43,911 nt of DNA from Limnothrix sp. RL_2_0 (lineage in GTDB: Bacteria; Cyanobacteriota; Cyanobacteriia; Cyanobacteriales; MRBY01). The notes beneath the pieces are model-generated. The model worked only from the letters and a program-made list of their open reading frames with translations, was not told the DNA's origin and did no database searches. Below are positions 25,924 through 34,099 of the stretch, in pieces; the stretch's first letter is position 1; every line of letters starts with the position of its first letter. The stretch lies in assembly GCA_012033055.1 (NCBI GenBank), contig JAAUPR010000005.1, positions 6,973 through 50,883 of the forward strand. Direction: 5' to 3'. A program made the position numbers and the translations under genes.

Positions 25924-25939
25924 CGTGACTCCGATCACA
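25924..25939. promoter_or_regulatory. CRP-type palindrome of module C
   Basis: CGTGACTCCGATCACA (reverse complement TGTGATCGGAGTCACG) matches the CRP-family pattern TGTGA-N6-TCAC. It abuts the terminator of pgr5 and lies 135 bases above the leader core 25783-25789. Confidence 0.5.
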
Positions 25940-25979
25940 AAAAAGCCCCAAACATCTGAGTAAACAGACATCTAGAGCT
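25939..25979 (-). terminator. Terminator of the pgr5-like gene
   Basis: AGCTCTAGATGTCTG (minus strand, from 25979) pairs over 15 positions, with many G-U pairs, with CAGATGTTTGGGGCT. A six-T run follows. Confidence 0.65.
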
Positions 25980-26030
25980 AGATGGAGATAATTATTGTTT
26001 GTTTAAGAGGAGAGTTGTTTAGAGCAATGC

Positions 26031-26228
26031 CTAAGCCATAAAACCGAGGCGCTTACCGTTGTTGCGAGCTAAGCGAATTAATGTTTGGCGTGCCTTGGAA
26101 TCAATACCCACAAAATTGCAAAAATTAGTAATCGCTTTGCAGTGCAGACCGATAGCTTGACCACGGGTCTGGTTGAAGCGGGACTTCCCGATTGCTTGGC
26201 GGATCAGAATAACAAGTGATGCAAACAT
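26031..26228 (-). CDS. pgr5: Pgr5-like protein (cyclic electron flow)
   Basis: The 65-residue protein is close to the cyanobacterial PGR5 homologues (Synechocystis ssr2016 type). It starts MFASLVILIRQAIGKSRFNQ, continues RGQAIGLHCKAITNFCNFVG and ends ARQTLIRLARNNGKRLGF. Pgr5 supports antimycin-sensitive cyclic electron flow around photosystem I and protects it under fluctuating or strong light. It lies 57 bases after the HLIP gene on the same strand and is followed by a terminator, so the two may be cotranscribed. The protein has its full family length. Confidence 0.85.
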   Translation of the reverse strand: MFASLVILIRQAIGKSRFNQTRGQAIGLHCKAITNFCNFVGIDSKARQTLIRLARNNGKRLGFMA

Positions 26229-26285
26229 CTTTTTGTCCTCAGTAATGACTAGCTTAAGTAAGGCTCTAAATATTGTTTAAAAAAC

Positions 26286-26510
26286 TTAGAGTTGGAATAA
26301 CAAGTTGATTAGAGTGTCGCCACCAACCACTTCGGTGATGATCAAAGCAACGAAACCAATCATTGCAAGGCGGCCATTGAGCTTCTCAGCGTACTTAGTC
26401 CAACCAGCAGTATTCTCAGCGTCAACGTAGATAGTCGGCTCGACTGCGAAAGTGTTGGTGTAACCATCATCAGTAGCGATGAATCCGTCAGTTGCGTATT
26501 TGTTAGGCAT
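26286..26510 (-). CDS. hli: High-light-inducible protein (HLIP / Scp)
   Basis: The 74-residue protein has one membrane helix with the chlorophyll-binding motif ExxNGRxAMxG (AEKLNGRLAMIGFVALIITE), characteristic of the LHC-like small Cab proteins. HLIPs bind chlorophyll and carotenoid, dissipate excess energy and protect photosystem II assembly intermediates. The N-terminal ~35 residues are a soluble extension (MPNKYATDGFIATDDGYT). Upstream are TTTACAT elements like RpaB-binding HLR1 half sites and a CRP-type palindrome, in keeping with stress control. Confidence 0.9.
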   Translation of the reverse strand: MPNKYATDGFIATDDGYTNTFAVEPTIYVDAENTAGWTKYAEKLNGRLAMIGFVALIITEVVGGDTLINLLFQL

Positions 26511-26532
26511 TGGTGTTTTCCTGTTGTGTTTC

Positions 26533-26570
26533 TATGTAAATAAATATAACAGAGTATTGCAAAATGTAAA
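26533..26570 (-). promoter_or_regulatory. HLIP promoter region with HLR1-like half sites
   Basis: On the minus strand TTTACATT (26563-26570) and TTTACATA (26533-26540) match one half of the HLR1 motif bound by RpaB. The second half of each is degenerate. TATATT (26543-26548) can serve as the -10 element. Confidence 0.35.
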
Positions 26571-26592
26571 GGTGACCTCACTGGAGATTTAT

Positions 26593-26608
26593 TGTGATCT
26601 TGGTCACT
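26593..26608. promoter_or_regulatory. CRP-type palindrome before the HLIP gene
   Basis: TGTGATCTTGGTCACT matches TGTGA-N6-TCACT. It lies 83 bases above the HLIP start codon and just above the HLR1-like region. Confidence 0.4.
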
Positions 26609-26803
26609 AAGTGGTTTTGTCCTCTAGTTAAAATCCCTGAAAATCTTTCTCCACAAGGGTTTTGTTGATATATTGAGGAGTCGTGAAAACCCCAAAAACA
26701 CAGACCCATGTATTGGATATTTTGTCAATTAAAATTAACATTCCCCTGTTAAGAAGAAAAATAAGGCGAAGATAATGGGGTTAAATGTCACTTTTTCAGA
26801 TCT

Positions 26804-28313
26804 ATGTCGTCTTTTGCTGTTGTCTCAAGTTTTTGCCGCGCTGCTGTTCTTCCCTTGCTGTTGTTGGGTTCGCTGGGTTTGGGGGGGGATGCTGGGGCGG
26901 AAATTGTGGAGTTTCAACTGTTGCAATTAAATGATGTGTACGAAATTACGCCTTTGTCGGGCGGGACTGAGGGGGGGGTTGGCGCGGGTGGCGACGATTC
27001 GGCAAGAATTACTCGAAGCGAATCCGAATACATTAACGGTGCTGGGGGGAGATTTTTTTAGTCCATCGGCGCTGGGTACTGCAAAAATTAATGGCGATCG
27101 CCTTGCTGGGGAACAGATGGTCGATACTCTAAATCATTTAGGTTTAGACATTGCCACTTTTGGTAACCACGAGTTTGATATTAAAGAAGAACAATTTCGG
27201 GCGCGGTTGGCAGAATCTGAGTTTCAGTGGTTTTCGGGGAATGTGCTGACGGCAGCGGGGGAACCTTGGGACAATGTGCCACCCTATTTCATCACGACAA
27301 TACCGGGTGAAAATGAGACGGAAATTCGTGTGGGGTTTGTGGGGGTGACATTACCGAGTAATCCGGCGGCCTATGTGTCCTATCTCGATCCGTTTACGCA
27401 GATGCAGATATATGTAGATGAAATCAAAGATGACACCGACGTGATTGTGGGTTTAACTCACTTGGCGATCGCCGATGATCAGCGGTTGGCGGAAGAGATT
27501 CCAGAGATTGACATTATTTTGGGCGGACACGAACACGAGAATATCCAGATGTGGCGCGGCAAGGATTTTACGCCGATTTTCAAAGCCGATGCTAATGCCC
27601 GTACTGTATATATTCACAAACTGGCCTACGATACGGAACTGGAGCAGCTCACGATTAATTCTCAGTTGCAATTGGTAAATGAGGCGATCGCCCCCGATCC
27701 ATTTATTGCAAAAGTGGTGAATTATTGGCAACAAAAAGCCTTCAATGCTTTCCGAGAAAATGGCTTTGACCCAGAGGCGATCGTCACAGAAAGTCCCATT
27801 CCTCTCGATGGTTTAGAAAGCTCCGTCCGTAATCAGCCTACCGATTTAACCGATTTAATTGCCCAATCCATGTTGACAGCAACGAAAGCAGAGGCCACAG
27901 AATTAGCGATTTTTAATAGCGGCTCCATTCGCGTTGACGATGTTTTACCCGCTGGCTCCATTTCGCAATATGACGTGATTCGGATTTTGCCTTTCGGCGG
28001 CGATATCGTCACGGTAGATATTAAAGGTGCAGTTTTAGAACAGGCGCTCAATCAAAGTCTGCAAAATAGGGGAACAGGCGGCTATCTACAAACTGCGGCG
28101 GTAAGCCAAGATCCAGACACGCAACAATGGCTCATTGCAGACATTCCCCTCGATCTCAGCAAAATATATCGACTGGCAACGACTGATTTTTTGGTGTCCG
28201 GCAAAGAAACAGGGTTAGACTTTTTCAGTTTAGAAAATCCCGATATCACTTCTGTCAGCACTAGTGGCGATGTTCGTTTTGCGCTCATTAAACAGTTACA
28301 GCTAATGAATTAA
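26804..28313 (+). pseudogene. 5'-nucleotidase / bifunctional metallophosphatase, split by a one-base frameshift at a G8 tract
   Basis: The first frame (from ATG 26804) gives a signal peptide (LPLLLLGSLGLGGDAGA) and the metallophosphatase start LLQLNDVYEITPLSGGTEGG. At the G8 run (26971-26978) the reading frame must drop one base to continue as LARVATIRQELL. From there to 28313 the protein is intact: GGDFFSPSALG, GNHEFD, GGHEHEN, and the C-terminal nucleotidase domain with NSGSIR and GTGGYL. Restored length is about 502 residues, periplasmic, hydrolysing nucleotides. A second G8 run lies at 26881-26888. This may be a sequencing error, a switchable tract or a true pseudogene; the long open second part argues for recent loss or error. 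Confidence 0.85.
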
Positions 28314-28444
28314 GCAATAAAAATGGGGGGGAGGAGAGTTGAGGCGATCGCCAAAGTTCAAGCAAAATATTCGCTGGCAATAATTAAACTCATTTTAATA
28401 TTCGACCATTTACAATTGACGTAGAAAGCAGAGGCTAAATTGCG

Positions 28445-28998
28445 ATGACTTTAGCAACCTATCAATGGACAATCAAACGTTACCATCAAGCTATTGATGC
28501 AGGTCTTTTTGCAGACGAATCGCTGGAGTTATTACGAGGAAATTTGGTTGTTATGGCTCCAGAACGAGAAGCCCATGCTTACTACAACAGCGAAATCGGT
28601 GATTATCTAAGGAATTTGTTGGGCGATCGCGCGAAAGTCCGAAATGCTCATCCCATTACTCTGCCGAATCACTCAGAACCTGAACCTGATTTGGCGATCG
28701 CCCAGCCTTTGGGTCTTGAATATTTGCAACATCATCCCTATCCTGAAAATATCTTTTGGTTAATCGAATGTTCCCAAGCGACGCTTCATAAAGACTTAAC
28801 TGAAAAAAAGAAATCTATGCTGAAGCTGGAATAAAAGAATATTGGATTATTGATCTACAGAATCAACAACTCATTGTTTTCCGTAACTTACTCAATCAGA
28901 CGTATAAGACCGAGTTAACATTAACTTCAGGATTTATTTCTACTATTGCTTTCCCTGAATTACAAATATCTGTATCTACACTACTCCAAAAAGCATAA
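28445..28998 (+). pseudogene. Uma2-family endonuclease (DUF820), split by a one-base frameshift in a poly-A tract
   Basis: The first frame runs from ATG 28445 to a stop at 28834 and contains the Uma2 start (QWTIKRYHQAIDAGLF), EPDLAIA and FWLIECSQATLHKDLTEKK. At the A7 run (28803-28809), inserting one A joins it to EIYAEAGIKEYWIIDLQNQQ and the normal Uma2 ending up to TAA at 28996-28998. The restored protein has ~184 residues with the PD-(D/E)xK core acidic residues. Uma2 proteins are abundant in cyanobacteria; their role is unclear. Either a sequencing error or a recent frameshift explains the break. Confidence 0.8.
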
Positions 28999-29598
28999 AA
29001 ATCAACCATCAAAGATTGGCGATCGCCTGCTCACAATCCTCTTTTCCAGTAAAACAAGTAGAGTGTGTTAGCAAAGCGTAACGCACAAATTATTACAATC
29101 AAACGAACACAAAAAAGGCACGTTACATTCCATTAACGCACCCGAAAAAGTCGGCGATCATTGATCTAATATGCTTAGGCATGGGGTCGCTCCCTGCTAT
29201 TGATTTCATTGATTTGAAGTTAAACATCAAACACGTTTTGGGAAAAATCAAACAACTGTACCGAAAGGTTAAGCTTCTCCTTCGAGGAATTCGTATCGGT
29301 TGGTACGCATACTGCCTGATACGCGAGATATATCGATTTGTCGTTGAGATAATGAGATTATCAGCTTGACAAGATAGTAGGTGAAGAAGAGTGCCTGGCT
29401 CCTTCATGACGGTAAGAGTGCAGAGGTCGGTGCGTAGATCTCTGCATCTGGGTTCAATTTTTAGATAAGGTTTGACTAGTCGATTCCTTGAAAATTCAAA
29501 ATTTGGCTAATTCTTCACATTGTGGAAAACTACTAACAAGATGCTTTTCAAGTTCTGTCAATGCATCAGCATCAACCTTGGTTTTAATCACACAAAAG
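28999..29598. other. 600-base stretch without a convincing gene
   Basis: It holds a HIP1 site, two hairpin repeats (29063-29150) and two overlapping open frames on opposite strands (29181-29369 and 29123-29407). Neither has a good start site or a recognisable product. A lysine-rich peptide on plus (29181-29369) cannot be excluded. Confidence 0.5.
29063..29150. repeat. Two hairpin repeats of the GTGCGTTA type
   Basis: GTGTGTTA-GCAAAGCG-TAACGCAC (29063-29086) is an 8-base stem with one G-T pair. A related imperfect hairpin GGCACGTTA...TAACGCACC lies at about 29117-29142. Sequences like TGCGTTACGCTTTGCTAACA are scattered through many cyanobacterial genomes as small, probably non-autonomous repeats. 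Confidence 0.55.
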
Positions 29599-30138
29599 TC
29601 ATCTTCCCGGAATCGGAATCTCTCCTTGATAAGTTAATGAAAATCCCCGACCATAAGAAAGTGTGAGTTGCGGCGTGCCACGCTCTGAAGCATCGATAAA
29701 GAACCAATCAAACCCCCCTTCTTCCCAATAATCTTCAGAGAAATTGTATTCATCTCCCACACAATTATGGAAATTTTCTGATCCCGCAATACTAGAACCT
29801 CTCCAGCCAAAACTATCTGAATTCTTACATTTTTGAAAGTCGTGAAGACGTATGACTCTAGCTTCTTTCATTTTTTCACCAATTTGGTTAGGTGATCCAA
29901 TAAACGATAGGTTTGTCAAAGTGAGGTCTGTTTCTAGAGAAAGTACTAAATCATCACCAGACCAAAAAGTTTTCATTTCGCAACGTCCAGTGAACAAACC
30001 TGCTGTTGTACCAGCAGTACATCCACCTTTTACATGGCGTATTGCCGGTTGACTGTTAACTGATGGAATCCATAGTATGTTGAGACAAGCCACGATTCCA
30101 AGTAATAGTTTGTTGGAAGTAAAGGCTGTATTTTGCAT
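29599..30138 (-). CDS. Secreted protein of unknown function
   Basis: The 179-residue protein starts with a signal peptide (LLLGIVACLNILWIP, cleavage near VNSQ). The mature part has about five cysteines (GGCTAGTT, GRCEMKTF, QKCKNS, HNCVGDEY), likely in disulfides, and a beta-rich C-terminus. It is probably periplasmic or secreted. It resembles no family that I recognise. The AT-rich flanks and lack of HIP1 sites inside the gene differ from its neighbours and may indicate transfer. It stands alone on the minus strand. Confidence 0.6.
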   Translation of the reverse strand: MQNTAFTSNKLLLGIVACLNILWIPSVNSQPAIRHVKGGCTAGTTAGLFTGRCEMKTFWSGDDLVLSLETDLTLTNLSFIGSPNQIGEKMKEARVIRLHDFQKCKNSDSFGWRGSSIAGSENFHNCVGDEYNFSEDYWEEGGFDWFFIDASERGTPQLTLSYGRGFSLTYQGEIPIPGR

Positions 30139-30333
30139 TGTATTTTTAATATAGATTGATAAATCATGAATTGCTTTAATCGAAAATTTGTTTTGCGTAT
30201 TTTACCTCGTTAGCGTACTTCAAGAAATTACCATTAATCTTTATTTTAAGCTTACCTTGTCTTAAAAAGAATGAGATGTCTATATATTATGAATTTCATG
30301 AAAATAGGCGATCGCCTTCCCATTTCCCCCGCC

Positions 30334-30585
30334 CTATTTCTCGAAACGGACGGCATACCACTGCAAAAAGCCACCTTCAATATCCAGCTCACAGTAATCT
30401 TCCAGTAACTTATCGAGCTGTGCTGTCTCAGATAATTGGCTTAGTTCTGACGGTAAAAGGTCAGGTTCCGCTGCGAATAATGTTTTGAAAAAGTCACGAA
30501 TTTCATCTGGTTCCATCAACTGTTCCGGCTGGTCGGGGCGCAACACAACATACCCATCTTCTTGGTACATGATTGGATCTGGCAT
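30334..30585 (-). CDS. Small conserved-looking acidic protein
   Basis: I choose ATG 30585 (MPDPIMYQEDGYVVLRPD) because an AAAGG ribosome site lies directly before it and it does not collide with the start of selO; longer frames overlap selO. The 83-residue product is acidic and helical toward the end (DEIRDFFKTLFAAEPDLLP, then LDKLLEDYCELDIEGG). It has no signal peptide and no recognised domain. It is divergent from selO with a ~50-base gap, so the two promoters face each other. Confidence 0.6.
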   Translation of the reverse strand: MPDPIMYQEDGYVVLRPDQPEQLMEPDEIRDFFKTLFAAEPDLLPSELSQLSETAQLDKLLEDYCELDIEGGFLQWYAVRFEK

Positions 30586-30634
30586 AATACCTTTGACTCT
30601 TTCGACTAAGTTTGACTCTTCAAATTTTAAATGA

Positions 30635-32065
30635 ATGCCCCCCATCAGTGAGCTTACCCAAAATCCCCTCGTCTCTTTACCGTACGAATCAGTCTTTGCC
30701 AGTTTGGGCGAACAGTTTTCTGAAGTGGTTACCGCAGCGGACTTTCCACGCCACGAGCTACGGTTTCGCAATGATGATTTGTTGCCACAATTGGGCTTAG
30801 ATCCGGCTCAAGTCGAGGATCAAGATTTTATCGAAGCGTTTGGGCAATTCCATTCAACGCAACCGCTACAGGCTATGTGTTACCACGGTTATCAGTTTGG
30901 GCAGTATAACCCCCATCTAGGGGATGGTCGTGGTTTTCTTTATGGGCAAGTACGTAGTAAAGAGGGTGAATTATACGATTTGGGGACGAAAGGTTCGGGG
31001 CGTACACCATTTTCGCGACAGGCGGATGGTCGGCTCACATTAAAAGGTGGAGTGCGAGAGGTCTTGGCGGCGGAAGCGTTGTATCAATTGGGGGTGAAAA
31101 CATCGCGCTGTTTGAGCTTAATTGAAACGGGGGAATCACTCTATCGGGGGGATGAGCCTTCGCCAACGCGGTCTTCTGTGATGGTACGTTTTCAGCGATC
31201 GCACATTCGATTTGGCACATTTGAGCGGGTCTATTATCTACAGCGGCGAGATTTATTAGAGAAATTATTAGACCATACGATTGAGCATTATTACGGGGAA
31301 TATTGGGGCAAGGCTGAGGCTCGACCGTTATTTTATGCGGACTTGGTGCAGCGGGTGGCGCGGTTGGCGGCGCAGTGGATGGCGGCAGGTTTTTGTCATG
31401 CAGTGCTGAATACGGACAATATGGCGATCGCCGGAGAGAGTTTTGATTATGGCCCCTATGCATTTATTCCGACCTACGATCCCAAATTTACGGCGGCGTA
31501 TTTCGATTACAGCGGACGCTACTGTTACGGTAATCAGCCCGGTATTTGTGAGTTGAATCTGGAAATGTTGCAGCAACCCCTCGCGATGGTAATGGATCGG
31601 CGGGATTTGGCGACGGGCTTGGCGGGCTATGGGGCGGAATATACGCGCACCTATCGGGATCTGATGTGGAAAAAGCTGGGTTTCGTCGCGCTGCCGGAAG
31701 AGTTGGGCAATGATCTACTAACCGCCACCCTCGATTTATTACAGGAAACGAAAACGGGCTACCATGACTTTTTCTATCAACTCGCTGCTCAGTTTAACCA
31801 TGGCTGGCGATCGCACCCGGAGACGATTTTAGAAAATAGTGATTTCGCTGGCTCGGTGTTGGAAGAATGGCAAAGTCTATATCAACGGGCATTACAGGAA
31901 GTCCCGGAAGATGGGCTAAAAGAGATCGGCGATCGCCTAACTGCCCAAAACCCTAAAACTGCTTTGCTGCGTCCCGTGATCGAATCCATTTGGGAACCGA
32001 TTATCGCCGAGGACAATTGGCAGCCCTTTAACGATTTGCTCAATGCGATTCGCCAAAAACAATAA
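30635..32065 (+). CDS. selO: Protein adenylyltransferase SelO
   Basis: The 476-residue pseudokinase-fold enzyme transfers AMP to protein side chains and is linked to oxidative stress. It shows the SelO motifs [33 protein letters not shown], the [16 protein letters not shown] helix and [20 protein letters not shown] with the metal-binding N and D. The ending lacks the C-terminal cysteine/selenocysteine extension of longer homologues, as is common in bacteria. The ATG at 30635 gives the usual [17 protein letters not shown]-terminus. Confidence 0.92.
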   Translation: MPPISELTQNPLVSLPYESVFASLGEQFSEVVTAADFPRHELRFRNDDLLPQLGLDPAQVEDQDFIEAFGQFHSTQPLQAMCYHGYQFGQYNPHLGDGRGFLYGQVRSKEGELYDLGTKGSGRTPFSRQADGRLTLKGGVREVLAAEALYQLGVKTSRCLSLIETGESLYRGDEPSPTRSSVMVRFQRSHIRFGTFERVYYLQRRDLLEKLLDHTIEHYYGEYWGKAEARPLFYADLVQRVARLAAQWMAAGFCHAVLNTDNMAIAGESFDYGPYAFIPTYDPKFTAAYFDYSGRYCYGNQPGICELNLEMLQQPLAMVMDRRDLATGLAGYGAEYTRTYRDLMWKKLGFVALPEELGNDLLTATLDLLQETKTGYHDFFYQLAAQFNHGWRSHPETILENSDFAGSVLEEWQSLYQRALQEVPEDGLKEIGDRLTAQNPKTALLRPVIESIWEPIIAEDNWQPFNDLLNAIRQKQ

Positions 32066-32144
32066 GCAGTGCGACTGAGCATTTGTGCTCAAAAATCAGT
32101 TACAGTATCAACCAAAATCCCCTAAAAAAATCCCCGTAACCGCC

Positions 32145-32324
32145 ATGGAATGGACTGACGAAGCCAAGACATTGTTTAAAAAGATCCCCTTTTTTGTACG
32201 ACCCTTTGCGAAAGGCAAGATCGAAAAACTAGCCCAAGATATGGGTGCAACGGTAATTGACGAGGAGATCTACATCCAAGCCAAAGCCAAGTTTAACGAC
32301 CCCAGCAAATCCGGTGACGAGTAA
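32145..32324 (+). CDS. PCP_red domain protein
   Basis: The 59-residue protein (ATG 32145, MEWTDEAKTLFKKIP) is a stand-alone version of the C-terminal PCP_red domain of light-independent protochlorophyllide reductase ChlB. It shows FFVRPFAKGKIEKLAQDMG and EEIYIQAKAKF. Stand-alone copies occur widely in cyanobacteria and their role is not settled. An upstream GTG at 32085 is also in frame, but those 20 residues lack family support. The gene starts 80 bases after selO on the same strand, so it may be cotranscribed. Confidence 0.82.
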   Translation: MEWTDEAKTLFKKIPFFVRPFAKGKIEKLAQDMGATVIDEEIYIQAKAKFNDPSKSGDE

Positions 32325-32411
32325 CTCTCGCTTTTTTTTCAGGTAAGTTCGTAAATTTCTTACGAAATATTCAGGAATGGCTTAGGGGGAATAGAGGTTT
32401 GGACTTCCATA

Positions 32412-32984
32412 ATGAAATCGTTGCAAGTTCACTCCTCCTCCTTCGCTATGAAAATTTCTTCCTTGAAAACAATTTCTCTCAGCCTACTGATTAGTATTGG
32501 GGCGATCGCCGGATTTAGCCACGTCGTTGACAGCAAACCTGTCCCAGCCCAAGAAATCGTTGCCACTAAAGCAGACCGTACCGTTAGGGCAAACAAAACC
32601 AATAACACCCGCTTTATTAATAAGCAAAATGGCGTCGCCATCAAGGGTACAGATCCCGTCGCCTACTTCACCCAAGGCAAAGCTGTTAGAGGGAGTGCAA
32701 GTTTCACTCACAATTGGAACGGCGCAACATGGCATTTTTCCAGCGCAGCCAACCGCAACCTTTTCGCAGCCAACCCCACCAGATACGCGCCTCAATATGG
32801 TGGCTATTGTGCCTGGGCGATTAGCCAAGGTTACACCGCAGACATCGATCCGAATGCCTGGAAAATCGTTAATGGCAAACTTTATCTCAACCTGAATCGC
32901 AATATTCAAAATCGCTGGGAGCGGGACATTCCAGGCTTTATCTCGAAAGGAAATCTCAACTGGCCCCGTATTTCTGGGTCGTAG
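32412..32984 (+). CDS. Secreted YHS-domain protein
   Basis: The 190-residue protein (start 32412, or 32448 at MKISSLKTISLSLL) has a signal peptide and a YHS-like domain at about residues 70-140: GVAIKGTDPVAYFTQGKAV, WHFSSAANRNLFAANPTRY and PQYGGYCAWA. YHS domains bind metal ions, especially copper, and occur in periplasmic metal proteins. The downstream gene is a paralogue with about 60% identity by eye in the domain, so the two come from a local duplication. The pair may be cotranscribed. Confidence 0.8.
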   Translation: MKSLQVHSSSFAMKISSLKTISLSLLISIGAIAGFSHVVDSKPVPAQEIVATKADRTVRANKTNNTRFINKQNGVAIKGTDPVAYFTQGKAVRGSASFTHNWNGATWHFSSAANRNLFAANPTRYAPQYGGYCAWAISQGYTADIDPNAWKIVNGKLYLNLNRNIQNRWERDIPGFISKGNLNWPRISGS

Positions 32985-33033
32985 GCGATCGCCATAACCT
33001 AGACTTTTGAAACCATTCAAATTTGGATCTATT

Positions 33034-33612
33034 ATGAAAATCAATTTAAAACAAGCCGCCGTTATCGGTGTACTTTTAAGCCTGAGCATTCTCGGCGGCT
33101 GTGGCAGTGCGAGCCAAACAAACGAAGTCAGTGAAACCAGTTCAACCTCCCCCGCTGAAACAGTCACTGAAACCCCTACAACGTCCTCCACGGAAACAAG
33201 TACCGAAACTACTGAAACCGTAGATATTGCGAGTTTTATCAATAAAGACAACGATGTCGCGATTAAAGGCACAGATCCCGTGGCCTATTTCACCGAGAGT
33301 CAGGCAGTGGCGGGCAAGGCTGAATTCGCTTACGAATGGAACGATGCTGTATGGCATTTTGCGAGTGCAGAGAATAGAGGGCTTTTCAGCGCAAATCCAG
33401 AAAAATATGCACCCAAATATGGCGGTTATTGTGCATGGGCAGCCAGTCAAGGGTACACCGCAGATATCGATCCGGAAGCTTGGACAATTGTCGATGGCAG
33501 TCTCTATCTGAATTTCAATGCACAGATTCAGAAACGTTGGGAAAAAGACACCCCCGGTTTCATCTCTCAAGCTGATATAAAGTGGCCTAGTGTGGTGGAA
33601 GAGAATTCTTGA
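33034..33612 (+). CDS. YHS-domain lipoprotein, paralogue of the preceding gene
   Basis: I choose ATG 33034 (MKINLKQAAVIGVLL), which opens a lipoprotein signal with a lipobox ending LGGC (Cys 23); the frame from 33007 adds nine residues. A T/S/E-rich linker precedes the YHS domain (VAIKGTDPVAYFTESQAV, AENRGLFSANPEKYAPKYGG, YCAWAASQGYTADIDPEAW). It differs from its neighbour mainly in being membrane-anchored. Together they would place related metal-binding domains both free and tethered in the periplasm. Confidence 0.8.
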   Translation: MKINLKQAAVIGVLLSLSILGGCGSASQTNEVSETSSTSPAETVTETPTTSSTETSTETTETVDIASFINKDNDVAIKGTDPVAYFTESQAVAGKAEFAYEWNDAVWHFASAENRGLFSANPEKYAPKYGGYCAWAASQGYTADIDPEAWTIVDGSLYLNFNAQIQKRWEKDTPGFISQADIKWPSVVEENS

Positions 33613-34099
33613 AAATAGGATAGTCCTCAATCTGTAAGGATAATGGAGGAAAAGTCTTCTGAAAATGCCCCTATGTTCCTTTTCTTGGGGGATGATTGCG
33701 ACCATTGTCAGGCATCCCGTCAGTGGTTGCTTTATGCTGATGTGGATTAACGGTGAGATTAAGGTTTTATTTGTATTGGATATATTGTCTGGATTTCCAC
33801 TTTTGCAAAGGTATTGTAGATAAATATGTTGCTTTCCTTGGCGGGGGATTGTAAGAAACGATTTTTATTTTTGCTGAGAACCCAACTGTGTGTCAGTATT
33901 ATTATCTTGCAGAATGGCTTGAGCTTCAGTTTCTTCTCGATCGTTTATTTGTTGGGATTCACAGTCAGAATCTTCTGGATTGCCTTCTTGGTTTTGTGAT
34001 TGGTTGGGATTAGATCGCTATTGCTTCGGTCATAATAATTGTCGAAGTCTTATTACGACAACAGGCTGCTTTCTTGAAAAATCTGGTTTTGAAATCACT
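33613..34099. other. Intergenic stretch with a possible broken small ORF on the minus strand
   Basis: Between the YHS lipoprotein and the CHASE2 gene nothing is clearly coding. On the minus strand an ATG at 34033 opens MTEAIA, and a one-base shift near 34015 joins a 50-codon hydrophilic frame (NPNQSQNQEGNPEDSDCESQ and onward) ending at 33865. It could be a frameshifted small gene or chance. Confidence 0.3.

Noticed and set aside
29123-29407. Overlapping ORFs on both strands as new genes
   Set aside because: Neither has a good start signal, a domain or a terminator; I kept them only as a note on the intergenic stretch.
31035-31463. Open frame antisense to selO
   Set aside because: Proline-rich chance translation of the GC-rich selO coding strand; selO is firm by motif.
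32484-33272. Long open frame antisense to both YHS genes
   Set aside because: It is the mirror of two well-supported paralogous genes on the plus strand and has no ribosome site or recognisable product.
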